64,000 nucleotides of DNA from the NCBI RefSeq assembly GCF_003003795.1, contig NZ_PVWK01000098.1, positions 62,001 to 126,000 of the forward strand, given 5' to 3'. The DNA comes from Stenomitos frigidus ULC18 (lineage in GTDB: Bacteria; Cyanobacteriota; Cyanobacteriia; Leptolyngbyales; Leptolyngbyaceae). This document shows positions 54,075 to 64,000 of the stretch, in pieces (the stretch's first letter is position 1; every line of letters begins with the position of its first letter). The position numbers were made by a program, and so were the translations under genes. Below the pieces are notes generated by a model that was not told the origin of the DNA, ran no database searches, and saw only the letters and a list, made by a program, of their open reading frames with translations.

Positions 54075-54345
54075 GTGGCTTTCTCTCGTTTAAGAAACAG
54101 TAATGGATTGTCATACTCTCTATTTTCGCTTGAATTTTGGGAAACCGATCCAGGAAAACTAAGATTCCGCCGCTTCAGTAGCCGCTTTTCTAGGAGGAGC
54201 CCGTTAGCTAGCTGACCCAGGGCTTTACGTGTTTATGCCGAGCCCTCATAGTAGTGCCCTCTGGAATACCGTAGATCGACGATGGTTGTAACCCCTCTTT
54301 CTGAAGAACAATGAGCTCAACTCTGAAGTGAAAGGTGACCTGCAG

Positions 54346-55131
54346 ATGATGGCTACTCAACCCTCGATTCGTACTCGCGGTATGGAATTGCTGATGTCCT
54401 ACTATCAGCACCCCTCTGTTAAAGTTCGCAACCAATTGGTGCAGTTAAACGCAGGTTTAGTGAGAAAAATCGCCCATCGCGTGAGCCACCAATGCGCCGA
54501 ACCATACGAAGATCTTGAACAAATTGGTTATCTGGGCTTAATTCGTGCGATCGAGCGCTTTAATCCTCATCAGGGCTGTGCCTTTAGTTCCTTTGCTGTG
54601 CCTTATATCCGTGGTGAGATGCTGCACTTTCTGCGCGATCGCAGCGGTACAGTTAAGATTCCCCGTCGTTGGCAACAACTAAACAAAGAAGGGCAACGAG
54701 TGCGTGAAGCACTGATGGAAGCAACGGGTCGCCAGCCTACAGACAACGAAATTGCTGAAGCACTGGGCGTCACAGTCAACGAATGGCGTGAAAGCAAGCT
54801 GGCTACGAAAAACCGCCTGCCGCTTAGTCTCGATGCCACCATCTGTCAGCAAATCGACTCACCCATGACGCTGGGCGACACGCTCCCCGATGCTCACTAT
54901 CAAACGCTACAGAACCTGGAAGAAGATCGGCAGCAGCTTCAGCGAGCCATGAATCAGCTAGAGGACAAAACGCGGCAGGCGATCGAATTTGTGTTCATCC
55001 AAGATCTCTCTCGCAAAGAAGTCGCCGAACAAATCGGTGTCAGCCCCATGACAGTGACGCGCCGCATTCACCGTGGCATTCAGCAAATGGTCACACTACT
55101 GCAGCCTCAAGTCCTACAGACTGATCCCTAG
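54346..55131 (+). CDS. sigF: RNA polymerase sigma factor SigF
   Basis: 261 residues from ATG 54346, with AAAGGTGA eight bases upstream; a GTG at 54328 would add six. Group 3 sigma-B/F/G type: region 2 (YEDLEQIGYLGLIRAIERFNP, FSSFAVPYIRGEMLHFLRD), region 3 (QPTDNEIAEALGVTVNEW) and region 4 (FIQDLSRKEVAEQIGVSPMTVTRRIHRG). In Synechocystis SigF controls type IV pili and phototaxis. It ends at a strong terminator (55187). No anti-sigma gene is adjacent. Confidence 0.96.
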   Translation: MMATQPSIRTRGMELLMSYYQHPSVKVRNQLVQLNAGLVRKIAHRVSHQCAEPYEDLEQIGYLGLIRAIERFNPHQGCAFSSFAVPYIRGEMLHFLRDRSGTVKIPRRWQQLNKEGQRVREALMEATGRQPTDNEIAEALGVTVNEWRESKLATKNRLPLSLDATICQQIDSPMTLGDTLPDAHYQTLQNLEEDRQQLQRAMNQLEDKTRQAIEFVFIQDLSRKEVAEQIGVSPMTVTRRIHRGIQQMVTLLQPQVLQTDP

Positions 55132-55186
55132 GCCTTGCGCCATTCCATCGTTCGGTTACGCTTTCACTAAGTACCTAGTATCCTGT

Positions 55187-55218
55187 GCTGGATTAGCTAC
55201 GGCTGATCCAGCTTTTTT
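55187..55218 (+). terminator. Rho-independent terminator of sigF
   Basis: GCTGGAT pairs with ATCCAGC around TAGCTACGGCTG, followed by TTTTTT. It lies 56 bp after the sigF stop and close to the end of the convergent prenyltransferase gene. Confidence 0.85.
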
Positions 55219-55242
55219 AATGGCTTCAAAACTTTGTACCCG

Positions 55243-56148
55243 TCATCCTCTTGCGCCGAAAAGCATGCCGATCAGCAGCACGAAACCGATCGCGACATTT
55301 TGTTTGAAAAGCTGAGCGTAGACGCGATGAGGAATCGTTTTTTGGCAGAGTCGGTAGTATTGCCAGGCCCAGATCATCGCAGCGATCGCCAGTGCAACCC
55401 AGAATGCTAGTCCCAGCGGCATAGAAAGACCTAAGCTGGCTAGGCAGGCGATGGTGCCAGCGAAAAAAAAGCCCACTGCATGGGATACGTACGCGCCGAA
55501 GAAGAGGGCACCCGATTGGATGCCAATGCGGCGATCATCCTCGCGATCGGACATGGCATAAACGATATCAAAACCAAGCGTCCATAGTACAGTGGCACCC
55601 CACAGAAGCCAGGTTGCTTTGCCCAGGCAGGGTGTTGACGCAACGACTGCGTTGCAGCTGACGGCGCTCCAGCTAATGAGCACAGCAAAGCCCCAGGCGA
55701 TCGCCAGCACCAACTGCGGAATGGGAAAAACGCGTTTTGCAAGCGGATACAAAATAATCACAGGAACGGCTGCGACACAGAGCCAAAAGGTGAGTGGATT
55801 GAGATAAAGCGACAAGCCCCAAGCACTGCCAAAGGCTACTAGCGCAATGACCAAACCAACCTTGACTGAAAGGGTGCGCGCAGCCAAAGGCCGATTGCGA
55901 GTACGTTGGACTTTGGGATCAATGTCTCGATCCCAAAGGTCATTAACAATGCAACCAGCGGCACTGGTAGCAAGAGTGCCGAAAATAATGACACCTACCA
56001 ACGGTAAAGGCGGTGTCCCCCGTGCTGCTAGAACGACTGCCCACAAAGCCGGAAGCATAAGAATTAAGCGACCTTCTGGCTTGTCCCAGCGTAGAAGCCG
56101 GAAAATAGTCAGCCAAGCTGGTGTGCGGCGTTCAGGCAAAAGAGACAT
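55243..56148 (-). CDS. ubiA: 4-hydroxybenzoate polyprenyltransferase (plastoquinone pathway)
   Basis: 301 residues with about eight membrane helices. The two Asp-rich prenyl-diphosphate motifs are clear: AGCIVNDLWDRDIDPKVQRT and DIVYAMSDREDDRRIGIQS (motif NDLWDRDID and DREDD). The family attaches a polyprenyl chain to 4-hydroxybenzoate; in cyanobacteria this starts plastoquinone synthesis (slr0926 in Synechocystis). The start ATG 56148 suits the family (RLLRWDKPEGRLILMLPALWA). It is convergent with sigF. Confidence 0.94.
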   Translation of the reverse strand: MSLLPERRTPAWLTIFRLLRWDKPEGRLILMLPALWAVVLAARGTPPLPLVGVIIFGTLATSAAGCIVNDLWDRDIDPKVQRTRNRPLAARTLSVKVGLVIALVAFGSAWGLSLYLNPLTFWLCVAAVPVIILYPLAKRVFPIPQLVLAIAWGFAVLISWSAVSCNAVVASTPCLGKATWLLWGATVLWTLGFDIVYAMSDREDDRRIGIQSGALFFGAYVSHAVGFFFAGTIACLASLGLSMPLGLAFWVALAIAAMIWAWQYYRLCQKTIPHRVYAQLFKQNVAIGFVLLIGMLFGARG

Positions 56149-56252
56149 GGAAGCGATAAATTAAGTCTGTCACTACTTTATCGCTTCACTCCTCGCTACT
56201 CACCCTCAAATTCTCATTGTTTCGTTAAGGTTGACTATTCATTGAGCTATGC

Positions 56253-57356
56253 CTAGTTAAGGCTGAGTAGCTTCTGTTGTAACTGTTGAAGGTGCTGGCT
56301 GTTTTTTTGCCAGATTGCCCACGCACTGAAGCGGAGTGATACTTTGGTGCCGCCTGCATAGGTTTTTAAGCCGTACTTCTGTTCCAGAATCGCAGCGTCT
56401 GTCAAGGAGACTGGTACCAACTGGTCAAAAATATCATCGTAAAGCCACTGTGTATTGGCAGCCTTGAAATCTAGATATGCTTTCCAGAGCTTGACAACAG
56501 TTTGATGGTCATCAATGGCGGCTAAGAGCACTGGGTAGACTGGGTGGTTCCTGGCATCTGGTTGGGTCGCAAATTGGTTGAAAGACTGTTGCAGTGCTTC
56601 AACGAGACGAGTGTAGTCTTCGTAACTAACGCCAACTTGTTGGGGTGTCAGGTTTAATTGATAGAAGTTGTCCGGTATGCTCTTTAGTCTGGCGGCTGTT
56701 TCGGAAAACTGTCTAAAGGTCAGAAGTGCCTGGTTTTCAGTGATCAGACGCTGGTTAATAGCACTGTAATTGCTGCGGTAGTCCGTCAGTTTTGCTTGAC
56801 TTTGCAGCGCGATCGCGGTTGTCGGTGGGATCGACTGGAGTAAACCAATGGCAGCACGCCATTTACGACTGGCACGCTGCCAAACTTTGAGCGAGTGGGG
56901 TGGCTTTTGCACAGTGACGGCGGCCTGCCAGGCTAGCGTTTGAGCCGCTTTAAACCTTTCAGCCGCAGTTGTTTCAGTCGTCAGACGATCGCTAATAGCG
57001 GCGTAATTGCTCTGATAAACTGCCCTTTTTTCCTTCGCCTCTGCTGCAACGGGTGACCTTTCAGGAATCGCTTCTAACCGATTAATGGCCTGTCTCCATT
57101 TCACGCGTGCGGCTTGCCAGGTTTCGACTGAATGTGGGGGATGTTGCACCATTACGGCGGCATCCCAAGCAAGTCTACGAGCGGCGACAAAGTTATCGAG
57201 CGCAGAAGTATTTTGCGGTGTTGCCGTCTTGAGCGACATTGAATCGTTCGTCAACGCTTGGCTTGAATCATCTGCAAAGCTGTGATCGTCAGTGTTACAG
57301 GCGCTCAGTAGCAAGATGACGGTTGCGAAACCGATGGTCAAACGCAGATAGTGCAT
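56253..57356 (-). CDS. Lipoprotein with two tandem ~79-residue repeats
   Basis: 367 residues. The signal peptide ends in a lipobox LLLLSAC (Cys about 20), so a lipoprotein is likely. Two tandem helical repeats follow: RLAWDAAVMVQHPPHSVETW and TLAWQAAVTVQKPPHSLKVW mark their starts, with KWRQAINRLEAIP / KWRAAIGLLQSIP and YQSNYAAISDRL / YRSNYSAINQRL at matching places. The C-terminal half is unrelated and unrecognised. Similar HPPHS-type repeats occur in other cyanobacterial envelope proteins of unknown function. Confidence 0.8.
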   Translation of the reverse strand: MHYLRLTIGFATVILLLSACNTDDHSFADDSSQALTNDSMSLKTATPQNTSALDNFVAARRLAWDAAVMVQHPPHSVETWQAARVKWRQAINRLEAIPERSPVAAEAKEKRAVYQSNYAAISDRLTTETTAAERFKAAQTLAWQAAVTVQKPPHSLKVWQRASRKWRAAIGLLQSIPPTTAIALQSQAKLTDYRSNYSAINQRLITENQALLTFRQFSETAARLKSIPDNFYQLNLTPQQVGVSYEDYTRLVEALQQSFNQFATQPDARNHPVYPVLLAAIDDHQTVVKLWKAYLDFKAANTQWLYDDIFDQLVPVSLTDAAILEQKYGLKTYAGGTKVSLRFSAWAIWQKNSQHLQQLQQKLLSLN

Positions 57357-57609
57357 TATTTTTCGATCGTAGGTAACCGGAGACTAGACAGATCGCCAGA
57401 CTTACACTGTCGCCGCTCCTAACAGCTCTATATTGCCTCAACCAAACTAAGGATGAGAGGATGGCATCGTAGAGGGCTACAATAATCAGATCGATCCATC
57501 AAACAAAAACTGCCTGAAGCGGTAGCTTTCAACACGGCAATGACCCATTACTGTGTCGGCAACCTGCCCTCATACCGAGACCGATCTTAATCCACAAACT
57601 AATCTCTGC

Positions 57610-58338
57610 ATGACTGTTCGTTCAAAGCTCTATGAAGGCAAAGCTAAAATTCTCTACGCCACTGATGATCCAGAGGTACTGCTCACCTATTTTAAGGATG
57701 ATGCCACTGCCTTTAACGCACAGAAGCGCGGCAGTATTGAGGGTAAAGGTGCATTCAATTGCGCGATCGCCAGCCATCTGTTTAAGCAACTTGAAGTCAG
57801 CGGTATTGCCACTCACTTTATTGAGCAAACGAGCAGCAATGAGATGCGGGTGCGAGCCGTAAAGATTTTGCCAATTGAAGTCGTTGTCAGGAACATTGCA
57901 GCCGGTAGTCTCTGTCAACAGACCGGAATAGCGTTAGGAACCTTGCTGGAACAACCATTAGTGGAGTTTTACTACAAGAATGATGCGCTCGGCGATCCCT
58001 TGCTTACGGTCGATCGACTCTTGTTAATGGCACTCGCCACCTCAGAACAGGTCAATCAGCTAAGAGCAATGGCACTCAAAGTCAATGATGTTTTGAAAGC
58101 CTTTTTCTTACAATGCGGCATCACTCTGGTAGATTTCAAGCTAGAGTTTGGGCTGGATCAACAGCGCCAGCTTCTTCTGGCAGACGAAATTAGCCCTGAT
58201 ACCTGTCGCCTTTGGAATCAAACCGATGATGATCCCCAACAGCGTGTGATGGATAAAGATCGCTTCCGTCACGATTTAGGTGATGTTGCTTTGGCTTATC
58301 AGCAAGTAATGGAGAGAGTTTTGAAGCATACGTTGTAA
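57610..58338 (+). CDS. purC: Phosphoribosylaminoimidazolesuccinocarboxamide synthase
   Basis: 242 residues from ATG 57610. PurC makes SAICAR from CAIR and aspartate in purine synthesis. Motifs: KLYEGKAKILYATDDPEVLL, FKDDATAFNAQKRGSIEGKG, EVVVRNIAAGSLCQ, FKLEFGLD, LLADEISPDTCRLW, and DKDRFRHDLG. A GTG at 57553 would add 19 residues without homology. It precedes omp85 on the same strand with a 240-bp gap that has no other gene. Confidence 0.97.
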   Translation: MTVRSKLYEGKAKILYATDDPEVLLTYFKDDATAFNAQKRGSIEGKGAFNCAIASHLFKQLEVSGIATHFIEQTSSNEMRVRAVKILPIEVVVRNIAAGSLCQQTGIALGTLLEQPLVEFYYKNDALGDPLLTVDRLLLMALATSEQVNQLRAMALKVNDVLKAFFLQCGITLVDFKLEFGLDQQRQLLLADEISPDTCRLWNQTDDDPQQRVMDKDRFRHDLGDVALAYQQVMERVLKHTL

Positions 58339-58578
58339 GGTGAGACTGTTAGCAGCAAAGCCTTTTCGGTTGATTTCTAGCCTCGATCAGGGGGAACTCT
58401 TTACAGCAAGCTTTCTCTTAGTACCGATCAATGCGGTAAAATTTCACAGTTTGCCAGCTTTTTTAATCTCGTCCGAGTTTAATCTGACCTCAGTTTAGTC
58501 TGCTTAAGTTATTGCTGTTTCGTGGGTCCTGCTTTAGACAGGACGTGGTGTGTGGACGTGTCAACTAATCCGAACAAT

Positions 58579-60876
58579 ATGCGTTTTTCTCCAGTTTTGG
58601 TGGCGTTTCTTGCTGCCACAGCAACGCTAGGTTTATCGAACACAGCAAAGGGGCAGACCGCTGACCCGGCCCCAGTGCAGACGTCGAATCAATCTGCCAA
58701 AGTCATCGGTAGTACGGCGAAGGTAATGGGTGCCCCCTTAGCGACAAAGCCAACCGTAGCCCTAAAACCGTCAGATTTGCTGCGTGGGCTGTCGGCTCTG
58801 CCGACAAGCAGGCACGGAACAACAAGTAAGCGATCGCAGACGCCCCCCCCTGCGATCGCGCAGGCAGGGCCCGGACAAGAAGCGCCCAGCCAGATTCAGA
58901 TTACTCCGGGTGCCCCCCTTCCAACCGCCCCACTAAAGACTCCGGAGGCAGCGCCCACTCCAACGACTCCAGAAGCGACGCCCACACCAGAAGCGCCTTC
59001 GACGCCAGGAGCGACACCGACGCCCGCCCAACCCTTCACACCGGAAACAACACAACCCTCTGAGCAAGAGCCACCGGTGCTGGTGAGTGAGGTGCTTGTG
59101 CAAGGCGTTGAAGGCGATATTCAACAACAAGTCTATCAAGTGATTCGCACTCAACCCGGACGCACAACGACGCGTACCCAGTTGCAGGAAGATATCAACG
59201 CCATTTTTGCCACGGGTTACTTTTCCAATGTCCGAGCCGTACCGACTGATACGCCATTGGGTGTGCGTGTCACGTTTGAGGTGCAGCTCAACCCCGTTTT
59301 GCAGAAGGTGCAGTTAGACGGCACTACGCTTTTGCCAGAACCTGTGATTACGGATGCCTTCAGCGACCAATATGGCAAAGTGCTGAACCTGGTGCAGCTG
59401 CAAGAAGGCATCAAAAAAGTCAATAAGTGGTATCAAGATAACGGCTACGTGTTGGCTCAAGTGGTTGACGCACCACAGGTTTCGCCAGATGGTGTCGTCA
59501 CATTGCAAGTTGCAGAAGGGGTGGTTGAGAACATCCAGGTTCGCTTTACGAATAAAGATGGCGAGGACAAGGATGCTAAAGGCAATCCGATTCGGGGACG
59601 AACACGCGATTTTATCGTTACACGCGAATTTGAGCTGAAGCCGGGGCAAGTCTTTAACCGCACAAAAGTAGAGCGCGATCTACAACGGGTGTTTGGCTTA
59701 GGGATTTTTGACGACGTGAAGCTGTCGCTCTCTCCGGGGCAAGACCCACGCAAAGTGGTTGTGGTGGCTAACGTGGTCGAGAAAAAGGGTGGCTCGATCG
59801 CGGCTGGTGCGGGCATCAGCTCTGCCAGCGGCCTATTTGGTACGGTGAGCTACCAGCAGCAAAACCTGGGTGGCAACAACCAAAAACTCGGTGCGGAAGT
59901 GCAGCTTGGTGTGCGGGAATTGCTGTTTGACCTGAACTTTACCGATCCCTGGATTGGCGGCGATCCGTTCCGTACGTCTTACACGGTCAACTTGTTCCGA
60001 CGCCAAACGATCTCGCTGATCTTTGATGGTGGCAAACCGGATATCAACCTGCCAAATGGCGATACGCCTAGAGTCGTAAGAACCGGTGGCGGTATTAGTT
60101 TTTCCCGCCCTCTCAATGGGAACCCCTACGCTCGACCGGAATGGGCTGCTTCGCTGGGCGTGCAGTATCAGCGCGTCAGAATTAATGACGGTGATGGCAA
60201 ACTCACTCCTAAAGATGAGCTGGGCAATAACCTCAGTTTCAGCGGTACTGGCAAAGATGACCTGTTTACGGTGCAGTTTGGGGTCGTACGCGATCGCCGT
60301 AATGATTTACTGCGCCCAACGGCTGGGTCGCTGCTGCGGTTGGGTACCGAACAGTCTGCTCCACTAGGTACCGGCAACATTTTCTTCAACCGTCTGCGTG
60401 GAAGCTACAGCTTCTACATACCGACGCGTCTGCTTCAGTTTACGAAAGCCTGTCGAGATCCCAAAGCCAAGCCAGCTGACTGTTCTCAAGCCTTCGCCTT
60501 TAACATTCAAGGCGGCACGGTGCTAGGCGATTTACCTCCCTATGAAGCCTTCGCACTGGGTGGTAGCAACTCTGTTCGGGGCTATGATGAAGGCGATCTG
60601 GGCAGCGCCAAGAGCTTTATTCAGGCAACCGTGGAGTATCGCTTTCCAGTCTTCTCAGTGATTTCTGGTGCTCTATTTTTGGATGCAGCGACCGACTTTG
60701 GCACTGGTAAAAATGTGATCGGTAATCCAGCCGGTGTGCGAGGGAAACCTGGGGAGGGCTTTGGCTACGGTCTCGGTCTGCGGATTCAGTCGCCATTGGG
60801 TCCTATTCGGGTTGACTTTGGCATTAACGATAGCGGTAATACTCAGTTCCACTTCGGCATCGGAGAACGTTTTTGA
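58579..60876 (+). CDS. Outer membrane assembly protein, Omp85/BamA family
   Basis: 765 residues from ATG 58579. A signal peptide ([20 protein letters not shown]) is followed by a Pro/Thr-rich linker up to about 175, then three POTRA domains (from [46 protein letters not shown]) and a C-terminal 16-strand barrel ending [11 protein letters not shown], with the [10 protein letters not shown] loop. It inserts beta-barrel proteins; the plastid Toc75 is a descendant. Its stop overlaps the lpxC start as TGATG, so the genes are translationally coupled. Confidence 0.95.
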   Translation: MRFSPVLVAFLAATATLGLSNTAKGQTADPAPVQTSNQSAKVIGSTAKVMGAPLATKPTVALKPSDLLRGLSALPTSRHGTTSKRSQTPPPAIAQAGPGQEAPSQIQITPGAPLPTAPLKTPEAAPTPTTPEATPTPEAPSTPGATPTPAQPFTPETTQPSEQEPPVLVSEVLVQGVEGDIQQQVYQVIRTQPGRTTTRTQLQEDINAIFATGYFSNVRAVPTDTPLGVRVTFEVQLNPVLQKVQLDGTTLLPEPVITDAFSDQYGKVLNLVQLQEGIKKVNKWYQDNGYVLAQVVDAPQVSPDGVVTLQVAEGVVENIQVRFTNKDGEDKDAKGNPIRGRTRDFIVTREFELKPGQVFNRTKVERDLQRVFGLGIFDDVKLSLSPGQDPRKVVVVANVVEKKGGSIAAGAGISSASGLFGTVSYQQQNLGGNNQKLGAEVQLGVRELLFDLNFTDPWIGGDPFRTSYTVNLFRRQTISLIFDGGKPDINLPNGDTPRVVRTGGGISFSRPLNGNPYARPEWAASLGVQYQRVRINDGDGKLTPKDELGNNLSFSGTGKDDLFTVQFGVVRDRRNDLLRPTAGSLLRLGTEQSAPLGTGNIFFNRLRGSYSFYIPTRLLQFTKACRDPKAKPADCSQAFAFNIQGGTVLGDLPPYEAFALGGSNSVRGYDEGDLGSAKSFIQATVEYRFPVFSVISGALFLDAATDFGTGKNVIGNPAGVRGKPGEGFGYGLGLRIQSPLGPIRVDFGINDSGNTQFHFGIGERF

Positions 60877-61802
60877 TGGAGCGAGAAGTCAAAAAGCAGG
60901 AGCCAAAAAGCAGAGTATGGGCTACCACTGGTGTTGTCGAAACGCGTCGAGTTGAAGAGAAGCCGCCGCTGCAACACACCCTGAAGGCGGAATTTGTGCG
61001 ATCGGGCGTCGGGCTGCATACGGGGCTAGCGGTTCAGGTGCGGGTTTTGCCTGCACCTGTGGGGCGCGGTCGCTACTTTGCACGAGTAGACAAACCAGGC
61101 GCACCAGAGGTGTCGGCACAGGTGACCGCCGTTCGTCAAACGACGCTCTCGACTGAGCTAGCGCAAGGAGAGGCTGACGTGCGAACGGTGGAGCATCTGC
61201 TTGCTGCCCTTGCAGGTATGGGCGTGGCGAATGCCCGCATTGAAATCGATGGTTCAGAGGTGCCGTTGCTCGATGGTTCTGCGAAAGAGTGGGTGGAGGC
61301 GATCGCTCAGGCTGGTACCGTTGCCCAAACAGAACCATGTGTTGTCTCTAGTATTGAAGAGCCTCTGTGGATCAGGGAGGGTGATGCCTTTGTGGCTGCT
61401 CTCCCGTCGAGTGAGCTCCGCTTTACCTACGGCATTGATTTTGCTCTGTCGGCGATCGGTAAGCAGTGGTACAGTTGGTCACCAGAGGAGGCTGGCGATG
61501 ACACAACAACATTTGCCGCTGCCATTGCGCCTGCCCGCACCTTTGGGCTGGCACATCAAATTGAAGCCCTCCGTGATCGCGGGCTGATTAAAGGCGGTAC
61601 TCTAGACAATGCCCTTGTTTGCGGTTCAGACGGTTGGTTAAATCCGCCCTTGCGCTTTCTAAATGAACCAGTGCGTCATAAACTCTTAGACTTAGTAGGA
61701 GATTTGAGTCTGCTAGGAGATTTCCCCACCGCCCATTTTCTAGCGTATAAGGCTAGCCATCATCTGCACACTCAGCTAGCGCGAGCGATCGCTGCTCCCT
61801 AA
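60876..61802 (+). CDS. lpxC: UDP-3-O-acyl-N-acetylglucosamine deacetylase
   Basis: 308 residues. LpxC removes the N-acetyl group in the committed step of lipid A synthesis. Motifs: [33 protein letters not shown] with the zinc His, [32 protein letters not shown], and [17 protein letters not shown] with [11 protein letters not shown]. It starts at ATG 60876 in a TGATG overlap with omp85. A non-conserved basic stretch of about 25 residues precedes the enzyme. Confidence 0.96.
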   Translation: MEREVKKQEPKSRVWATTGVVETRRVEEKPPLQHTLKAEFVRSGVGLHTGLAVQVRVLPAPVGRGRYFARVDKPGAPEVSAQVTAVRQTTLSTELAQGEADVRTVEHLLAALAGMGVANARIEIDGSEVPLLDGSAKEWVEAIAQAGTVAQTEPCVVSSIEEPLWIREGDAFVAALPSSELRFTYGIDFALSAIGKQWYSWSPEEAGDDTTTFAAAIAPARTFGLAHQIEALRDRGLIKGGTLDNALVCGSDGWLNPPLRFLNEPVRHKLLDLVGDLSLLGDFPTAHFLAYKASHHLHTQLARAIAAP

Positions 61803-61919
61803 TTCTAGCGGGTAGTTGTAAAGCCTTCCGGGCCCACCAGAAAAGTTTGCTAGCCGCCAACCTCTTAACAGTCGCCACGTCTGCCGTCCCTACCGCACCT
61901 CTATCAAAGCCCTAAACTC

Positions 61920-62468
61920 ATGTCGATCTTTACTGATGTCAATACTCCCGGCGCGTCTTCCAGCCACGTAACCACTCATACTCAAGCCGAGACCGATCAC
62001 ATTGCGTCTGGGCATTCCCATCCAGAAGCAGAAGAAATGATTATTTCGATCGAAGAAATTCAAAAACTTCTGCCTCATCGTTATCCGTTTTCGTTGGTTG
62101 ATCGCATCATTAAGTACTCACCAGGAAAGCTCGCTGTTGGCATCAAAAACGTGACGTTTAACGAACCGCATTTTCAAGGACACTTTCCGGGTCGCCCGAT
62201 TATGCCGGGTGTTCTCATTGTGGAAGCAATGGCGCAGGTGGGAGGCGTTGTGCTGACGCAGATGGCAGATATTCAGGGAGGACTCTTTATGTTTGCGGGC
62301 ATTGATAAGGTGCGGTTTCGTCGGCCCGTCGTACCAGGTGACCAGCTCGTCATGACGGTGGAACTTTTATCTGTGAAGCGTCGTCGGTTTGGGACAATGC
62401 AGGGGCGCGCTGAAGTTGACGGTCGCCTGGTTGCTGAGGGTGAACTGACCTTTGCTCTGGTTGACTGA
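61920..62468 (+). CDS. fabZ: 3-hydroxyacyl-ACP dehydratase
   Basis: 182 residues. FabZ dehydrates 3-hydroxyacyl-ACP in fatty acid synthesis and competes with LpxA for 3-hydroxyacyl-ACP. Core motif: [36 protein letters not shown]. An N-terminal extension of about 40 residues is His/Ser/Thr-rich ([20 protein letters not shown]); its role, if any, is unknown. An internal ATG at 62037 would give the usual length but has no ribosome site, so the long form is preferred. Confidence 0.94.
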   Translation: MSIFTDVNTPGASSSHVTTHTQAETDHIASGHSHPEAEEMIISIEEIQKLLPHRYPFSLVDRIIKYSPGKLAVGIKNVTFNEPHFQGHFPGRPIMPGVLIVEAMAQVGGVVLTQMADIQGGLFMFAGIDKVRFRRPVVPGDQLVMTVELLSVKRRRFGTMQGRAEVDGRLVAEGELTFALVD

Positions 62469-62608
62469 AGCCCGAGTTTTGCGGGGCGCTTCTCTACAAT
62501 CTGTCTGATGCCCTTAGAGTGCTCTAGAAAGGCTTTAAGTCTGTTGCGTTATCAGTTCCAACCTCACACACAAACGCTTTTACTTCATTACCGATCGCTG
62601 ATAACTTT

Positions 62609-63442
62609 ATGGCAACCCTAATTCATCCAACGGCTGTGATTCATCCTGGTGCTGACTTGCACCCGACGGTGCAGGTGGGTGCATATGCTGTGATTGGAGC
62701 ACGGGTCAAAGTTGGTCCAGAGACGACTATCGGTCCTCATGTTGTCCTTGACGGCTGGACAGAAATCGGTGCCAGAACGCGCATTTTTCCAAGTGCCACG
62801 ATTGGTTCAGAGCCACAAGACTTGAAATACGACGGCTCGGAAGGATTGGTCAGCATTGGGGATGATAATTACATCCGTGAATATGTCACCATTAACCGGC
62901 CTACCTTTGAAAAGGAGGCAACGATCGTCGGTAATGGCAATTTATTGATGGCATACGTCCATGTTGGGCACAACTGCGTCATCGAAGATCAGGTGGTCAT
63001 CTCGAATGCGGTGGCGCTCTCAGGCTATGTGCACATTGAATCAAAAGCTCGTTTGAGCGGTGTGTTTGGTGTACATCAATTTGTCCATATTGGGCGACAT
63101 GCCATGGTTGGTGGGATGAGCCGCATCAATCGCGACGTCCCCCCCTATACGCTTGTTGAAGGCAATCCGGCAAAGGTGCGATCGCTCAATCTGGTTGGTC
63201 TCAAACGCGCAGGCTTTGTCGATGCTACAGGCGGCCAGACATTTCTGGCGCTGAAGCAAGCCTTTCGCATCCTTTACCGCTCTGGGCTAACCCTTAAAGA
63301 AGCGTTGGAGAAGCTGGATCTACTGCCTTATGACGAGCATGTGCAGCACCTCCAGCGGTTTCTACAGCTTTCTCAGCAGTCAGGGAGACGCGGACCTATT
63401 CCCGGTAGACGGGTAGGAACGCCAGGTGACGATGATGACTGA
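62609..63442 (+). CDS. lpxA: UDP-N-acetylglucosamine O-acyltransferase
   Basis: 277 residues. LpxA adds 3-hydroxyacyl to UDP-GlcNAc, first step of lipid A synthesis. The left-handed helix hexapeptides run from [20 protein letters not shown] to [13 protein letters not shown]-like turns, and the active site His is in GHNCVIED with [19 protein letters not shown]. The C-terminal helices close the trimer. The tail ends with acidic DDDD. It overlaps the lpxB start by 8-11 bases. Confidence 0.96.
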   Translation: MATLIHPTAVIHPGADLHPTVQVGAYAVIGARVKVGPETTIGPHVVLDGWTEIGARTRIFPSATIGSEPQDLKYDGSEGLVSIGDDNYIREYVTINRPTFEKEATIVGNGNLLMAYVHVGHNCVIEDQVVISNAVALSGYVHIESKARLSGVFGVHQFVHIGRHAMVGGMSRINRDVPPYTLVEGNPAKVRSLNLVGLKRAGFVDATGGQTFLALKQAFRILYRSGLTLKEALEKLDLLPYDEHVQHLQRFLQLSQQSGRRGPIPGRRVGTPGDDDD

Positions 63443-64000
63443 GCCAAGGAATGAAACAGACGAGCCGGGAAGTGGGGACGTGGATCAAGACTTAGCCCTT
63501 TCTAGCTCAGCGGTGAATCAGAGCCCAGCGGTGAATCAGGCCTCTCGCACGGTTCGGATTTTTATCAGCACGGGCGAGGTTTCTGGCGATCTCCAGGGTT
63601 CGCTGTTGATTCAAGCCCTGAAACGTCAATCGGAACACAGGGGGCTCACGCTAGAACTGCTGGCAATGGGTGGCGATCGCATGGCAGCGGCAGGTGCAAC
63701 GTTGTTAGCCCATACCAGCGCGATCGGGTCAATGGGCATTTTTGAATCACTCCCGTTTGTCTTACCCACCCTGCGGGTGCAGCGTCAAGCCAAGCAGTAC
63801 TTACAGCAGTACCCACCGGATTTGGTCGTCTTGATCGACTACATGGGCCCCAATCTGGCGTTCTGTGAGTATTTTCCAGAGCGCTTTCCGGATGCACCGA
63901 TCGTCTACTATATTGCACCACAAGAATGGGTTTGGGGCGATCGGTGGCCGTGGGGGGTCAAGCTGTTTCGGTCTGATCTGGTGGTCAAAGCGACAAAGCG
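63435..64000 (+). CDS. lpxB: Lipid-A-disaccharide synthase, 3' end cut by window edge
   Basis: 188 codons seen; the family has about 380-400. LpxB joins lipid X and UDP-diacylglucosamine. Motifs: [62 protein letters not shown] and [13 protein letters not shown]. The first 40 residues ([12 protein letters not shown]...) are polar and not conserved. ATG 63435 or 63432; both overlap the end of lpxA, so translation is probably coupled. The frame is open to the edge. Confidence 0.95.
   Translation, partial: MTEPRNETDEPGSGDVDQDLALSSSAVNQSPAVNQASRTVRIFISTGEVSGDLQGSLLIQALKRQSEHRGLTLELLAMGGDRMAAAGATLLAHTSAIGSMGIFESLPFVLPTLRVQRQAKQYLQQYPPDLVVLIDYMGPNLAFCEYFPERFPDAPIVYYIAPQEWVWGDRWPWGVKLFRSDLVVKATK

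Overview
The window is ordinary chromosomal DNA of a cyanobacterium, probably a filamentous Leptolyngbya-like genome. Evidence: the HIP1 octamer GCGATCGC is frequent inside and between genes; there are cyanobacterium-typical proteins (a helical carotenoid protein, NarM, Rre1/Ycf29, SigF, a DUF3285 protein, DUF4278 proteins, an Omp85 next to lipid A genes); and the intergenic spaces carry short tandem heptamer repeats and small fold-back repeats of the kind known from filamentous cyanobacteria. No prophage, CRISPR array, plasmid gene or intact insertion sequence was seen.

Layout. 1-9.6 kb: pyrG (cut by the left edge), a secreted protein with a proline-rich tail, the response regulator Rre1, comF, a PAS-rich hybrid-less histidine kinase, and a PEP-synthase-like protein with an altered ATP-binding domain. 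9.6-12.4 kb: substrate-binding protein and ATPase of a BMP/nucleoside-type ABC importer, without permeases. 12.7-18.5 kb: small acidic protein, helical carotenoid protein, NarM, PsiE-like and DUF4079 membrane proteins, ComEC, tRNA-Ser(CGA). 18.5-22.5 kb: a glutamine-synthetase-like ligase and an APC permease flanking a decayed MocR-type regulator and operator-like repeats, apparently an amine or amino acid use locus whose local regulator has died. 22.5-29.2 kb: a large STAND (HTH, NB-ARC, 14 WD40) protein, two DUF4278 miniproteins, a small unknown protein and a ferritin-like diiron protein; this is the most accessory-looking part.

29.5-41.4 kb: PHP phosphoesterase, SnoaL-like secreted protein, membrane protein, TPR glycosyltransferase, lone DppC-type permease, gpmI, secG, a matrixin-like protease, malQ, a Nudix hydrolase, ridA and dnaJ. 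41.5-53.1 kb: dnaK with a long repetitive acidic/arginine tail, bestrophin, an ATP-grasp ligase, a degenerate metallo-beta-lactamase-fold protein, trpG/pabA, dgkA, ybeY, DUF3285 protein, a glycosyltransferase, and prfB with a classical programmed +1 frameshift. 53.3-64 kb: Bax-inhibitor-like protein, sigF, the hydroxybenzoate prenyltransferase gene, a repeat-containing lipoprotein, purC, and a tight outer-membrane cluster omp85-lpxC-fabZ-lpxA-lpxB (last gene cut by the right edge), which together would build and insert lipid A precursors and outer membrane proteins.

No wholly new system is demonstrated. The best leads are the STAND protein with paired 13-bp repeats in its promoter, the decayed MocR locus with surviving operator-like sites, the PEP-synthase homologue that keeps its swivelling and PEP domains but not the ATP motif, and heptamer repeats that have grown into the ends of coding sequences.
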